The position numbers and the translations under genes are program-made. Below the pieces are notes generated by a model, which made no database searches, was not told the origin of the DNA, and worked only from the letters and a program-made list of their open reading frames with translations. Positions 29,692 through 41,771 of a stretch of DNA of 64,000 nt are shown in pieces. Source of the stretch: Pseudogulbenkiania ferrooxidans 2002 (GTDB taxonomy: Bacteria; Pseudomonadota; Gammaproteobacteria; Burkholderiales; Chromobacteriaceae); contig NZ_ACIS01000008.1 of NCBI RefSeq assembly GCF_000174355.1, positions 222,936 to 286,935 of the forward strand, read 5' to 3'. Numbering within the stretch: the stretch's first letter is position 1; each line of letters begins with the position of its first letter.

Positions 29692-29713
29692 GGCGGTGTT
29701 CACACCGCCGCGG
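29692..29713. other. GC-rich inverted repeat between der and hfq
   Basis: GCGGCGGTG / CACCGCCGC around TTCA, a perfect 9-bp stem without a T-run. It may be an mRNA 3' structure of der. The 246-nt region also has GGCCGG...CCGGCC at 29652-29669. The hfq promoter is presumably in the AT-richer part at 29740-29820 but is not clear. Confidence 0.5.
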
Positions 29714-29838
29714 CTCGCCTGTCTGTTGAAACTGGTTCGTAGTACGCCCGCCGCTTTTCTGCTAGAAAGATAGCTGGTTCTAGTGGTCGGGCTGATACAA
29801 GATTTTCAATACAACAATCATCGATTCGGAGAAAACGA

Positions 29839-30099
29839 ATGAGCTCTAAAGGGCAAATGTTACAAGACCCGTTCCTGAACACCCTGCGCAAGGAACATGT
29901 GCCGGTGTCCATTTATCTGGTTAACGGTATCAAACTGCAAGGCCAGGTCGAGTCTTTTGACCAGTATGTGGTCCTCTTGAAAAACACGGTAACCCAGATG
30001 GTTTACAAGCATGCCATCTCCACCGTCGTGCCGGCCCGCCCGGTATCCATTCCGCACGAGCAGCCTGCTACTCAGAAGTCCGAGCAGCAAGACGCTTGA
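29839..30099 (+). CDS. hfq: RNA chaperone Hfq
   Basis: Hfq (86 aa) is the hexameric Sm-like chaperone for sRNA-mRNA pairing. Sm1 and Sm2 motifs are in [40 protein letters not shown] and [16 protein letters not shown]. The C-terminal tail is short (about 20 residues). The ATG at 29839 follows GGAG. The order hfq-hflX-hflK-hflC is the classical one. Confidence 0.98.
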   Translation: MSSKGQMLQDPFLNTLRKEHVPVSIYLVNGIKLQGQVESFDQYVVLLKNTVTQMVYKHAISTVVPARPVSIPHEQPATQKSEQQDA

Positions 30100-30116
30100 T
30101 TGCTTACGCAAACCCC

Positions 30117-30167
30117 GAAAGGTTGGCCGGGTTCCCCATGAACGGGGGCCTTCCAGCCTTTCTTTTT
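30117..30167 (+). terminator. Possible intrinsic terminator after hfq
   Basis: GAAAGGTTGG pairs with CCAGCCTTTC (one G-T) around a structured 26-nt insert, then TTTTT. It is leaky at best if hflX depends on the hfq promoter, because hflX begins 20 nt later. Confidence 0.6.
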
Positions 30168-30186
30168 GTGAGTCCGGTTATCTCAG

Positions 30187-31323
30187 GTGTTTGACCGTCC
30201 CGATTTAGGTGATCAGGCCATCATCGTGTGCCTGGATTTCGGTGACCCCGATTTCCAGGAAAACGTTGATGAGTGCGTCGATCTCGTCAAGAGTGCTGGC
30301 GTCGAAGTCATGGGTCTGATCCATGGCAAGCGCCAGCGTCCCGATGCGGCCCTCTTTGCAGGCAAGGGCAAGGTCGAGGAAATCGCGGCGCTGGTGCGCG
30401 CGACTTCGGCCAACGTGGTGATCTTCAACCATCAGCTCTCGCCCGGTCAGGAGCGCAACATCGAGCGCGTGCTGCAATGCCGGGTGATCGACCGCTCCAG
30501 TCTGATTCTGGACATCTTCGCCCAGCGCGCGCGCAGCCATGAGGGCAAACTGCAGGTCGAACTGGCGCAATTGTCGCATCTGGCGACACGACTGGTGCGC
30601 GGCTGGACCCACCTGGAGCGGCAGAAGGGCGGTATCGGCCTGCGCGGTCCGGGTGAAACCCAGCTGGAAACCGACCGCCGCTTGCTCGGCAACCGCGTGA
30701 AGCTGCTTAAAACACGGCTGGAGCAGGTGCAGAAGCAGCGCAAGACGCAGCGCCGCGGGCGCCTTCGCAACGGCATCGCCTCGGTGTCGATCGTGGGCTA
30801 TACCAACGCTGGCAAGTCGACGCTGTTCAACGCGCTGACCAAGGCCAAGAGCTACGCCGCCGACCAGCTGTTCGCCACGCTGGACACCACCAGCCGCAAG
30901 CTGTACCTGAACGAGCAGGCCTCGATCGTGGTGTCCGACACGGTGGGCTTCATCCGCGATCTGCCGCATACGCTGGTGGCAGCGTTCCGCGCCACGCTGG
31001 AAGAAACCGTGCAGGCCGATCTGTTGCTGCACGTGGTCGATTCGGCCAACCCGATGCGCGACATGCAGATCGAAGAGGTTAACCGCGTGCTGGAGGAAAT
31101 CGGCGCCGACGAGATTCCGCAGCTGATCGTCTGGAACAAGGGCGATCTGCGAGGACTGGAGCCGCTCATCGAGCGCGACGCCGACGGCGTGCCGCAGGCG
31201 GTGCGGGTTTCGGCGCTGACCGGGGACGGCCTGGAACTCCTGCGCGAGGCTCTTGCTGAACGGGTGCAGCTGCTTGCCCCCCCTCACCCTAGCGAAGATA
31301 GAAACAATAATGTCGCAGCATGA
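30187..31323 (+). CDS. hflX: Ribosome-splitting GTPase HflX
   Basis: HflX (378 aa) binds the ribosome and dissociates stalled 70S particles, notably under heat stress. GTG start at 30187 (V/M-FDRPDLGDQAIIVCLDF). HflX N-terminal domain with FAGKGKVEEI, coiled helices around GPGETQLETDRRLL, then a G domain with P-loop GYTNAGKSTLFN (about 200-211), DTVGFIRDLPH and NKGDL. The 3' end overlaps hflK by 14 nt in a different frame. Confidence 0.96.
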   Translation: MFDRPDLGDQAIIVCLDFGDPDFQENVDECVDLVKSAGVEVMGLIHGKRQRPDAALFAGKGKVEEIAALVRATSANVVIFNHQLSPGQERNIERVLQCRVIDRSSLILDIFAQRARSHEGKLQVELAQLSHLATRLVRGWTHLERQKGGIGLRGPGETQLETDRRLLGNRVKLLKTRLEQVQKQRKTQRRGRLRNGIASVSIVGYTNAGKSTLFNALTKAKSYAADQLFATLDTTSRKLYLNEQASIVVSDTVGFIRDLPHTLVAAFRATLEETVQADLLLHVVDSANPMRDMQIEEVNRVLEEIGADEIPQLIVWNKGDLRGLEPLIERDADGVPQAVRVSALTGDGLELLREALAERVQLLAPPHPSEDRNNNVAA

Positions 31324-32524
31324 TCCCAAGTGGGGACGGCGTCCGAACGACGGACCGCCGGACCTTGACGAACTGTTCCGTAAACTCAACCAGAAACTGG
31401 CCCGCCTGCTGGGTGCCAAGCCGTCCGGCAAGGCCCCGGAGCCGCGCGCCGCGTTCAAGGGGGGCGTCGGCGCCGCGCTGGGCGTGGTGGTGGCGCTGTG
31501 GCTGGCCAGCGGCTTTTACGTGGTGGATGCGCGCGAGGAGGGCGTGGTGCTGCGGCTGGGGCGTTATCACCACACCGCTGAAGCGGGTCTGCAGTGGCAC
31601 CTGCCGTACCCGTTCGAGAAGGTGGAGATCGTCAATCTGACCGAGGTGCGCAGCATCGAGGTGGGCTATCGCAACAGCGCCAAGAACCGGGTGCCGGAAG
31701 AGTCGCTGATGCTGACCGAGGACCAGAACATCATCGATGTGCAGCTCTCGGTACAGTACGACGTGCGCGACGCCAGGGCGTTCCTGTTCAACAATGCCAC
31801 AGGCGATCGCGACGCCAAGGACATCGTCAAGCAGGCCGCCGAGACCGCGATCCGCGAGATTGTCGGCCGCAACAAGGTCGACTTCGTGCTCAACGAGGGG
31901 CGCGCCCAGATCGCGGCGGAAACGCAGCGACTGATCCAGAGCGTGGTCGACCGCTACGCCCTGGGCGTGCACATCGCCAAGGTGAACATCAACGACGTGC
32001 AGCCGCCGGGTGAGGTGCAGGCGGCGTTCGAGGACGCGGTCAAGGCGGGCCAGGACAAGGACAAGCTGCGCAACGAGGGGCTGGCCTACGCCAACGACGT
32101 GGTGCCCAAGGCCGAGGGCCTGGCCGCTCGTCTCACCGAGGAGGCCGAAGCCTACAAGCAGCGCGTCGTGGCGCGCGCCGAGGGCGATGCCGCCCGCTTC
32201 AAGCAGGTGTTGTCCGAGTACAACAAGGCGCCCAAGGTCATGCGCGACCGGCTCTACTTCGACATGATGCAGCAGATCATGACCAGCAGCAGCAAGGTGC
32301 TGGTGGACCAGAAGGGGGGCAGCAACCTGCTCTACCTGCCGCTCGACAAGCTGATCCAGTCGACCGGACCGGGCAACGGTGCCGCGGCCGCTCCGGCCAG
32401 CCCGGCCCCCGCGGCGCCGGCGCCTTCCCGTGCCGAACCGAGCGCACCGTCCGCTGCGGCCACTCCGCCGCGGGAAGGACGGGATGTGACCCGGGGACGT
32501 GACATGTTCGGAGCGGAGCGCTAA
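31310..32524 (+). CDS. hflK: FtsH protease modulator HflK
   Basis: SPFH/band-7 protein (404 aa) forming with HflC a large membrane cage around FtsH. Start ATG at 31310 (MSQHDPKWGRRPNDGPPDLD) lies inside hflX, and the longer frame from 31253 is not family-like. Gly/Pro-rich N-terminus, one membrane helix (GVGAALGVVVALWLASGFYV, about 52-71), the band-7 domain, a helical stretch rich in Glu/Ala, and an Ala/Pro-rich C-terminus. Confidence 0.96.
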   Translation: MSQHDPKWGRRPNDGPPDLDELFRKLNQKLARLLGAKPSGKAPEPRAAFKGGVGAALGVVVALWLASGFYVVDAREEGVVLRLGRYHHTAEAGLQWHLPYPFEKVEIVNLTEVRSIEVGYRNSAKNRVPEESLMLTEDQNIIDVQLSVQYDVRDARAFLFNNATGDRDAKDIVKQAAETAIREIVGRNKVDFVLNEGRAQIAAETQRLIQSVVDRYALGVHIAKVNINDVQPPGEVQAAFEDAVKAGQDKDKLRNEGLAYANDVVPKAEGLAARLTEEAEAYKQRVVARAEGDAARFKQVLSEYNKAPKVMRDRLYFDMMQQIMTSSSKVLVDQKGGSNLLYLPLDKLIQSTGPGNGAAAAPASPAPAAPAPSRAEPSAPSAAATPPREGRDVTRGRDMFGAER

Positions 32525-32527
32525 GCC

Positions 32528-33409
32528 ATGGAAAGAATGGTATCTGTAGTCGTGGCGATCGGCGGCCTGCTGTTGCTGGCCAGCCTGTCGCTGTTTACCG
32601 TTGACCAGCGCCAGTTCGCCCTGCTGTTCCAGTTTGGCGAAGTGGTGAAGATCGTTACGCAGCCGGGCATCCACTTCAAGGTGCCGCTGATGCAGGATGT
32701 GCGCTATTTCGACCGTCGGGTGCAGACCATCGACGCCGAGACGCCGGAACTGTTCAACACGCGCGAGAAGAAGAACGTGCTGGTCGACAGTTTCGTGAAG
32801 TGGCGCGTGATCAACGTCGAGCAGTTCTACAAGAGCGTCGGCGGCAACGAGGCGGCGGCCGTGGCGCGTCTGCGACAGACCATCAACGACGGCCTGCGCG
32901 CCGAATTCGGCCAGAAGACCGTTGCGGACGTCATTTCCGGGCAGCGCGATCAAGTCATGGAGGTTGTTCGCAAGCGTGCCGACGCGGATGCGCGTAAAAT
33001 CGGGGTAGAAATTCTCGATGTGCGCTTAAAGCGCGTCGATTTTCCGGATAAAATCAGCAGTTCGGTCTACGACCGCATGCAGTCCGAGCGCCGCACCGTG
33101 GCGAGCCAGCTGCGTAGCGAGGGCGCCGCCGAGGCCGAGCGCATCCGTGCCGAAGCCGACCGCAAGCGCGAGGTGACCCTGGCGGAAGCCTATAACAAGG
33201 CGCAGCAGGTCAAGGGCGAGGGGGATGCCAAGGCGGCGGCGATCTACGCCGAAGCCTACGGCAAGAACCCCGAGTTCTACGCCTTCTGGCGCAGCATGGA
33301 CTCCTACAAGGAGTCGTTCAGGAACAAGAGCGACGTGCTGGTGCTGGATCCGTCCAGCGAGTTCTTCCGTTACCTGAAGAGCCCGCAGGTGGCCGGCAAG
33401 GCCAAATAA
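32528..33409 (+). CDS. hflC: FtsH protease modulator HflC
   Basis: Partner of HflK (293 aa). N-terminal signal-anchor (VVVAIGGLLLLASLSLFTVD, about 5-24), band-7 domain, a long helix (GAAEAERIRAEADRKREVTL) and the C-terminal NPEFYAFWRSMDSYKESF motif typical of HflC. Three nt after hflK, so co-translated. A double terminator follows. Confidence 0.97.
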   Translation: MERMVSVVVAIGGLLLLASLSLFTVDQRQFALLFQFGEVVKIVTQPGIHFKVPLMQDVRYFDRRVQTIDAETPELFNTREKKNVLVDSFVKWRVINVEQFYKSVGGNEAAAVARLRQTINDGLRAEFGQKTVADVISGQRDQVMEVVRKRADADARKIGVEILDVRLKRVDFPDKISSSVYDRMQSERRTVASQLRSEGAAEAERIRAEADRKREVTLAEAYNKAQQVKGEGDAKAAAIYAEAYGKNPEFYAFWRSMDSYKESFRNKSDVLVLDPSSEFFRYLKSPQVAGKAK

Positions 33410-33428
33410 CAATCTGACGATAATCGTG

Positions 33429-33493
33429 ACCGGCCGAGACGTTTTCGGCCGGTTTGCTGACGGCAAGGCGGGGCAACCACCCCCGCCTTTTAT
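33429..33493 (+). terminator. Double terminator after hflC
   Basis: First hairpin ACCGGCCGA / TCGGCCGGT (33429-33453) followed by TT. Second hairpin AAGGCGGGG / CCCCGCCTT (33465-33489) followed by TTATT. Confidence 0.82.
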
Positions 33494-33509
33494 TCTGTAC
33501 TGAGTACTT

Positions 33510-34661
33510 ATGCGCAACTGGCTGCTCCCCGAACATATTGCAGATATCCTGCCCGCCACCGCTCGCCAGGTCGAATCGGCCAAGGCTGCCATGCTGGAGC
33601 TGTTCCGCACGGCCGGCTACGAGCTGGTGTTGCCACCGCTGATCGAATACGCCGATGCCCTGGTGTCGGAAGGCGACAGCGCGCTGGATATCAAGACCTT
33701 CAAGCTGGACGATCATCTGTCCGGCCGCCAGCTCGGCCTGCGCGCCGACATTACCCCGCAGGTGGCGCGTATCGATGCCCATCTGCTGTCCAACCGCACC
33801 GGCGTGACCCGGCTGTGCTATGCCGGCAGCGTGGTGCACGCCCGCCCGAGCGGCCTGATGAGTTCGCGCGAGCCCTTGCAGGTCGGGGCCGAGCTGTACG
33901 GCTACGCCGGCATCGAGGCCGACCTCGAGATCATCGAGCTGATGCTGGCCACGCTGCGTCAGGTCGGGGTCGACAAGCTGCGCCTGGACGTCGGTCACAT
34001 CGCCATCTTCCGCGGCCTGGCCGCGGCGGCAGGCCTCGCAGCCGAAGAAACGCGCGAGCTGTTCGGTGCCTTGCAGTCCAAGGACATCGCCACGGTGCGC
34101 GAATTGGTGGCCGAGGTCGCCGAGCCGTACAAGAGCGCCTTCCTCGCCTTGCCGGAGCTGTATGGCCCGCGCCAGGTGCTCGACAAGGCCCGCACCCGGC
34201 TGCCGTCGCTGCCGGAGGTGGAGCTGGGGCTGATGCAGCTCACCGCGATCGCCAACGCGCTGGACGGGCAGGTGGAGCTGAGCTTCGATCTGGCCGAGCT
34301 GCGCGGCGATTTCTACCATACCGGCCTGATGTTTGCCGCCTACGCTCCCGGCTGGTCCGAGGCGCTGGCGCGCGGTGGACGTTACGACAACGTCGGCCGT
34401 AAGTTCGGCCGGGCTCGCCCGGCAACTGGCTTCAGTCTCGACCTGCGCGATCTGGTGCGCATCCTGCCCGAGCGCGACGCCGCGCAGGGCATCCGCGTGC
34501 AGGCACGCGACCTGGCCGCCGCGCGTGACGCCGTGGCCGCGCTGCGTGCCGGCGGCGAGCGGGTCATCATCGATTACCTGGGGGAATCGGCCGTGGCGCT
34601 GGATTGCGACCGCGAGCTGGTCTTGGCCGCCGATGGCTGGCAGGTGGTTCCGTTTAACTGA
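33510..34661 (+). CDS. hisZ: ATP phosphoribosyltransferase regulatory subunit HisZ
   Basis: HisZ (383 aa) is a histidyl-tRNA synthetase paralogue that activates the short form of HisG, the first enzyme of histidine synthesis. It shares the class II fold (LRADITPQVARIDAHLLSNR, ALARGGRYDNVGRKFGRARP) but lacks the tRNA anticodon-binding domain. MRNWLLPEHIADILP is the usual opening. Its presence predicts a short-form hisG elsewhere in the genome. It lies 34 nt before purA, a common neighbour pair in betaproteobacteria. Confidence 0.95.
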   Translation: MRNWLLPEHIADILPATARQVESAKAAMLELFRTAGYELVLPPLIEYADALVSEGDSALDIKTFKLDDHLSGRQLGLRADITPQVARIDAHLLSNRTGVTRLCYAGSVVHARPSGLMSSREPLQVGAELYGYAGIEADLEIIELMLATLRQVGVDKLRLDVGHIAIFRGLAAAAGLAAEETRELFGALQSKDIATVRELVAEVAEPYKSAFLALPELYGPRQVLDKARTRLPSLPEVELGLMQLTAIANALDGQVELSFDLAELRGDFYHTGLMFAAYAPGWSEALARGGRYDNVGRKFGRARPATGFSLDLRDLVRILPERDAAQGIRVQARDLAAARDAVAALRAGGERVIIDYLGESAVALDCDRELVLAADGWQVVPFN

Positions 34662-34668
34662 GTTTTAG

Positions 34669-35991
<1,323 letters not shown>

Positions 35992-36011
35992 GACTGTTGC
36001 GAGGTTGACCG

Positions 36012-36039
36012 AAGAACGGACCCCACGGGGTCCGTTCTT
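36012..36039 (+). terminator. Terminator of purA
   Basis: Perfect 13-bp inverted repeat AAGAACGGACCCC / GGGGTCCGTTCTT. Its core recurs at 36180. Confidence 0.85.
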
Positions 36040-36208
36040 GTATTGGCGACAAACCTCTTTTGCGAAGCGGAAGGGGTTTGTCGTGTAAACAGGAAGGCGG
36101 CGGATTGAATAACTGATCAGGAGCGGCCCGGCTTTGCCGGGTCCGGCAGAATCTGAACAAGGTACTTTGTCAGCCGCTTAAACGGACCCCATGGGGTCCG
36201 TTTTTTTT
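36040..36208 (+). ncRNA. Candidate structured small RNA between twin terminators
   Basis: No reading frame is convincing here. The stretch has a 12-bp hairpin GACAAACCTCTT / AAGGGGTTTGTC (36048-36082, one G-T pair), a CCCGGC/GCCGGG hairpin near 36128-36142 and ends in an intrinsic terminator. That is the layout of a bacterial small RNA, but I could not define a promoter. It could equally be a long purA 3' end with a back-up terminator. Confidence 0.35.
36180..36208 (+). terminator. Second terminator, near copy of the purA terminator
   Basis: AAACGGACCCC / GGGGTCCGTTT, then a run of T. The hairpin is the same as at 36012-36039 apart from the loop and the outer pairs. Confidence 0.85.
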
Positions 36209-36567
36209 ACCCTTGTGTCGCCTTCCGGGCCGGCATTCGTCCCCGGTTGCGTTCCCGGGCCGGTTATTGTCGCCCCTGGCGGAGGCGGCGCACGGCTGAA
36301 TCGGGTGGCGGCAGGGGCACGGCACTTTCTGTCAAATGAGTAAGGGCTATCCAACGTCATTTCTTTAAAAATGATTTAAATCACAATTCATCTATAGAAA
36401 AAAGTGAGGGGGGCACCTATAACGAGATCAATGTGGTTTCTGTCGTTAGTGTAGTAATAAATTGTGAAAACTTGGAGTGTCAGCAGCGAGGGGCGCTGAA
36501 AGATGCCCCAGGCTCCAAGACGGCTGGAAGGAGCGAGGGCGTGGAGGCAGAGCGGGTGTCCTGTGTC
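36209..36567. other. Upstream region of the secretion operon
   Basis: About 360 nt without a recognisable gene. The first part is GC-rich. From 36330 it becomes AT-rich and holds the dyad at 36370-36385. A frame open from 36433 runs into gspG but its first 45 codons have no pseudopilin features. Confidence 0.5.
36370..36385. promoter_or_regulatory. CRP/FNR-family-like operator upstream of gspG
   Basis: AATGA-TTTAAA-TCACA has a perfect right half-site and three of five bases in the left half-site of a CRP box. It contains the palindrome TGATTTAAATCA, which also fits TGAT-N4-ATCA of FNR sites. It lies about 180 nt before gspG in an AT-rich patch. Confidence 0.3.
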
Positions 36568-36981
36568 ATGAAACACCGCCTGGAGCGAGGCTTTACCTTG
36601 CTGGAGCTGCTGGTGGTGATGGTGATCATCGGCCTGCTGGCGGGCTATGTCGCCCCGCGTTACTTCGCCCAGGTGGGCAAGGCGGAGGTCAAGACGGCGC
36701 GTGCGCAGATCGATGCGCTGGAGAAGGCCCTGGACCAATACCGCCTCGACACGGGCCATTATCCCTCTTCTGAACAGGGCCTGAATGCGCTCTATACCCG
36801 GCCCTCCGACGAGCCCAAATGGGAGGGGCCGTACTTGAAGAAGGGGGTTCCGCTGGATCCGTGGGGCACCGCCTATCAGTACCGCAAGCCGGGTGAGCAC
36901 GGTGAATACGATCTGTTCAGCTACGGCAAGGATGGGCAAGCCGGTGGCAGCGGCGAGGATGCTGACATCGGCAACTGGTAG
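36568..36981 (+). CDS. gspG: Type II secretion major pseudopilin GspG
   Basis: Major pseudopilin (137 aa). ATG at 36568 gives a basic leader MKHRLERG, the cleavage site G/F and Glu at +5 (GFTLLELLVVMVIIGLLAG). The C-terminal domain has the GspG fingerprint: LDTGHYPSSEQGLNALYTRP, PYLKKGVPLDPWGTAYQYR, and the calcium-site region GEYDLFSYGKDGQAGGSGED. A prepilin peptidase must process it, and none is in the window. It is the first gene of an operon that runs to 45991, with gspF 11 nt later. Confidence 0.95.
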   Translation: MKHRLERGFTLLELLVVMVIIGLLAGYVAPRYFAQVGKAEVKTARAQIDALEKALDQYRLDTGHYPSSEQGLNALYTRPSDEPKWEGPYLKKGVPLDPWGTAYQYRKPGEHGEYDLFSYGKDGQAGGSGEDADIGNW

Positions 36982-36992
36982 GACGACAGCTC

Positions 36993-38179
36993 ATGCGCTT
37001 CGAGATAAAAGCGGTCAAGAACAGTGGCGAGGTGACCTTACTGGCGCTGGAAGCCCTCAACGACGGCGAGGCCGTCAACCAGGTCAAGAGCCAGGGCTAC
37101 ACGGTGCTGGCGATCAAGCAGAAGTCGTCGTCTCTCGCCCTGCCGACGCTGAAACATAGCCGCTTCCAGCTATTGCTGTTTACCCAGGAACTGCTGTCGC
37201 TGCTGGAGGCCGGGCTGGCGCTGGTCGAGGCGATCGAAGCACTCAACGAGAAGGAGCCGCGGCCGGAGTCACGCCGGGTGCTGGAGCGTCTGATCCAGCG
37301 CCTGTACGAAGGCCAGACCTTGTCGGTGGCGTTGCAGCAGTTCCCCGACATCTTTCCGCCGCTCTATCTGGCTACGGTGCGAGCCAGTGAAAAGACCGGC
37401 GATCTGGAAGACGCGCTGGGTCGTTACGTGGCGTACCAGACGCAGGCCGACCTGGTGCGCAAGAAAATGATCAACGCGTCCATCTACCCCGGCTTGCTGG
37501 TCACCGTCGGCTGCCTGGTGCTGGTGTTCCTGCTGTCCTATGTGGTGCCGCGCTTCGCTCACGTCTACGAGGCGATGGGTACCGAACTGCCGCTGTTCTC
37601 CCGCTTGCTGCTGGCCTGGGGGCAACTGATCGAAGCCCATGCCATCACCCTGTTGCTGGCGCTGCTCGCCGTGCTGGGGGGGAGCGTGTACCTGTTCTCG
37701 CTGGCGGGGGTGAAGCGCTGGATCGGCACGACGCTGTGGAAGATTCCCGCCGTCGGCCAGCGCATGCGGATTTACCAGTTGGCCCGCTTCTACCGCATGC
37801 TGGGCATGCTGCTGACCGGCGGGACGCCGGTGGTGCAGGCGCTGGGGATGGTGTCCGGCCTGCTGCAGGCCTCGCTGCGCGAACAGTTGCTGCAGGCCGC
37901 CCGCGACATCCGCGAGGGACGCTCGATTTCCCTCGCCATGAGCAGCAACGGCCTGACCACCTCGGTTGCGCTGCGCATGCTGCGGGTGGGCGAACGCACC
38001 GGTCAGATGGGCGGCATGATGGAGCGCATCGCCAGTTTCTACGAAGAGGAAATGGCTCAGGCGGTGGAACGCTTCACGCGCCTGTTCGAGCCGGCGCTGA
38101 TGGCCTTTATCGGGCTGGTGATCGGCGGAGTCGTCATCCTGATGTACCTGCCGATATTCGAGCTGGCCGGGAGTATCCA

Positions 38180-38183
<4 letters not shown>
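36993..38183 (+). CDS. gspF: Type II secretion platform protein GspF
   Basis: Polytopic inner-membrane platform (396 aa) on which the pseudopilus is assembled. Two T2SSF domains (about 60-185 and 265-390) with QELLSLLEAGLALVEAIEAL, ASEKTGDLEDALGRYV and LARFYRMLGMLLTGGTPVVQ, then VGERTGQMGGMMERIASFYE. Membrane helices are at about 167-187 (YPGLLVTVGCLVLVFLLSYV), about 218-236, and the end (MAFIGLVIGGVVILMYLPIF). The N-terminus is short, as in MSHA-type MshG. ATGA overlap with gspE. Confidence 0.94.
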
Positions 38184-39860
<1,677 letters not shown>

Positions 39861-39880
<20 letters not shown>

Positions 39881-40694
39881 CCGGGTCAAGATGGCGCTGT
39901 GTCCGGACCGGGTGATCCTGATGCGGTTTTCCCATGGACTGCGTCCGCACCTGCTCGACAAGTGCATCGTGCCTTGTCCGGAGGCGGAGGCCGCGTCGGG
40001 CTGGCAAGCGGCGGTCGCGGTGTTGCGCGAGGCGCTGAAGGCGCCGGAGTGGCAGAAGGCGACGGCGACGCTGGTGATCTCCAACCACTTTGTGCGTTAT
40101 CTGCTGATTCCCTGGAACGACCAGCTGAGCTCGGACGAAGAGTGGCGGGCGATGGTGCACCATTGTTTCCGCCAGGTCTACGGCGACGAGGCGGAGCGCT
40201 GGGAGTGCCGCTGGAGCGGCGGCGGCTTCGGCACGCCGCTGATCGCCAGCGCCATCGACCCGGAGCTGCTGCTGGCCCTGCATCAGGTGGCGCAGGAGAG
40301 CGGGGTGAAGCTGGACTCGGTGCAGCCCTACCTGATGGCCGCCTTCAATCACTGGCGCCGCCGCATGGTCAGCGACAGCGGCTGCTTCCTGCTGACCGAG
40401 CCGGGGCGCATCGGGCTGGCCTGTTTCCACGATGGCCAGTGGGGCGGGCTGGTGTTCGAGCCCCTGCCGCCCACCGACGCCGCCACCGTGCTTCCCGAGT
40501 TGCTGCAGCGCATGTTGCTGCGCCTCGAGACGGGGGAGGCACCACACGACATCTTCGCCTTCGCGGCCGAGGTGCCCGAGTCGGCGTGGCCGCAGACGGA
40601 CGGGACGACCATCCGCTTGCTGCCACTGGAACCCCTGCCCGGACTGCCGCCGGAGGCCGGCGCCGAGTACGCCATGGCGCTGATGGGAGAGTGA
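39861..40694 (+). CDS. PilM/GspL-like cytoplasmic assembly protein
   Basis: Assigned mostly by position and weak similarity. 277 aa, soluble, divergent actin-like fold of the MshI/PilM/GspL class: VISNHFVRYLLIPWNDQLSS (beta-strand and loop typical of MshI/PilM) and SVQPYLMAAFNHWRRR. GTG start at 39861 follows AGGAAA and overlaps gspE, so coupled. In MSHA and T4P systems such a protein links the ATPase to the PilN/PilO-type proteins, which are the next two genes. The PilM N-terminal peptide-binding groove is not evident. Confidence 0.7.
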
Positions 40695-40695
40695 A

Positions 40696-41226
40696 ATGCA
40701 CACGATCGAGCTGGACTATGTGCGCAAGCATGAAAAGCTCGCCGGCAAGGCCCTGCTGATGGTGCTGGCGGCGCTGTTGGTGCTGCTGCTGAGCGCCTGG
40801 TATTACCTCTCCGTCTCGCACGAGGTGGAGCGCCGGGCACAGCGAGTGGCCGACAACCGGCACACCCTGCAGCGGCTGCAGCCGGCGCGCGAGCGCCCGC
40901 GCGACAAGGGCCTTGATCAGGCGATCAACCAGGCCAACGCGGTCTGGCAGAGCCTGAACCAGCCTTGGCCGGCGTTGTTTTCCGCGCTGGAGCAGAGCAA
41001 GACCGACGACGTGGCGTTGCTGGCGGTCGAGCCCGATCCGCTCAAGCACAGCGTGCGCATTACCGCCGAGGTGAAGAAGCGCGAGGCGATGCTGAGCTAC
41101 ATCGAACGGCTGGAACAGCAGCCGGGGCTGGGCAGCGTGGTGCTGCTGGAGCATCACATCAATCAGCAGGATAACGAGAAGCCGTTCCGCTTCTCGGTGC
41201 TGGCGGCGTGGAAGCCCGAGCCATGA
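40696..41226 (+). CDS. PilN/MshJ-like inner membrane assembly protein
   Basis: Bitopic protein (176 aa): cytoplasmic start MHTIELDYVRK, one membrane helix (ALLMVLAALLVLLLSAWYYL, about 19-38), a coiled coil (VERRAQRVADNRHTLQRLQP) and a ferredoxin-like periplasmic domain (VALLAVEPDPLKHSVRITAE). This is the PilN/GspL-C architecture. It overlaps the next gene by 4 nt. Confidence 0.7.
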   Translation: MHTIELDYVRKHEKLAGKALLMVLAALLVLLLSAWYYLSVSHEVERRAQRVADNRHTLQRLQPARERPRDKGLDQAINQANAVWQSLNQPWPALFSALEQSKTDDVALLAVEPDPLKHSVRITAEVKKREAMLSYIERLEQQPGLGSVVLLEHHINQQDNEKPFRFSVLAAWKPEP

Positions 41227-41771
41227 ACACCCTGCTGCCACGCTTGCGTTACACCTTGCGGCAGCTGGGCTGGCCGGGGGCGCTATTGCTGGCCACCGTG
41301 CTGGGGGCGGGGCTGTTTCACCTCACCGTGACGCTGCCGCTGCAGCAGCGCGAGGCCGCCTTGCTGCAGCAAGACCGGGAGCAGGAGCGCGACATCGCCC
41401 GCCTGCGCCAGGCGGCGCGCAAGCCCGAGCTTGGCCCGGAGCTGCGCCTGGCCCGTTTCTACCAGTCGTTCCCGCCGCGTGATAGCGCGCCGGTCTGGCT
41501 GGAGAAGATCTATGCCGCCGCCGAGGCGCAGTCGCTGGTGTTGCCCAAGGGCGAGTACAAGATCTCCCCGGACAAGAGCGGCCGCTTGTGGCGCTACGAG
41601 ATCAGCCTGCCGGTGAGCGGTTCGTACACCCACTTGCGGGCGTTCCTGGCCCAGGTGCTAGAGGACAATCCGGCGGCGATGCTGGCCGATCTGCGCCTGA
41701 GGCGCGAGAACATCGGCCAGGAGCAGCTGGACGCCACGGTCCGCCTGGTGGTGCTGCTACGGGGGGCATGA
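41223..41771 (+). CDS. PilO/GspM-like inner membrane assembly protein
   Basis: Bitopic protein (182 aa) with a membrane helix (GALLLATVLGAGLFHLTVTL, about 18-37), a coiled coil (REAALLQQDREQERDIARLR) and a periplasmic ferredoxin-like domain (WRYEISLPVSGSYTHLRAFL). Same fold as its neighbour, so the two probably heterodimerise like PilN-PilO. ATGA overlaps at both ends. Confidence 0.72.
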   Translation: MNTLLPRLRYTLRQLGWPGALLLATVLGAGLFHLTVTLPLQQREAALLQQDREQERDIARLRQAARKPELGPELRLARFYQSFPPRDSAPVWLEKIYAAAEAQSLVLPKGEYKISPDKSGRLWRYEISLPVSGSYTHLRAFLAQVLEDNPAAMLADLRLRRENIGQEQLDATVRLVVLLRGA

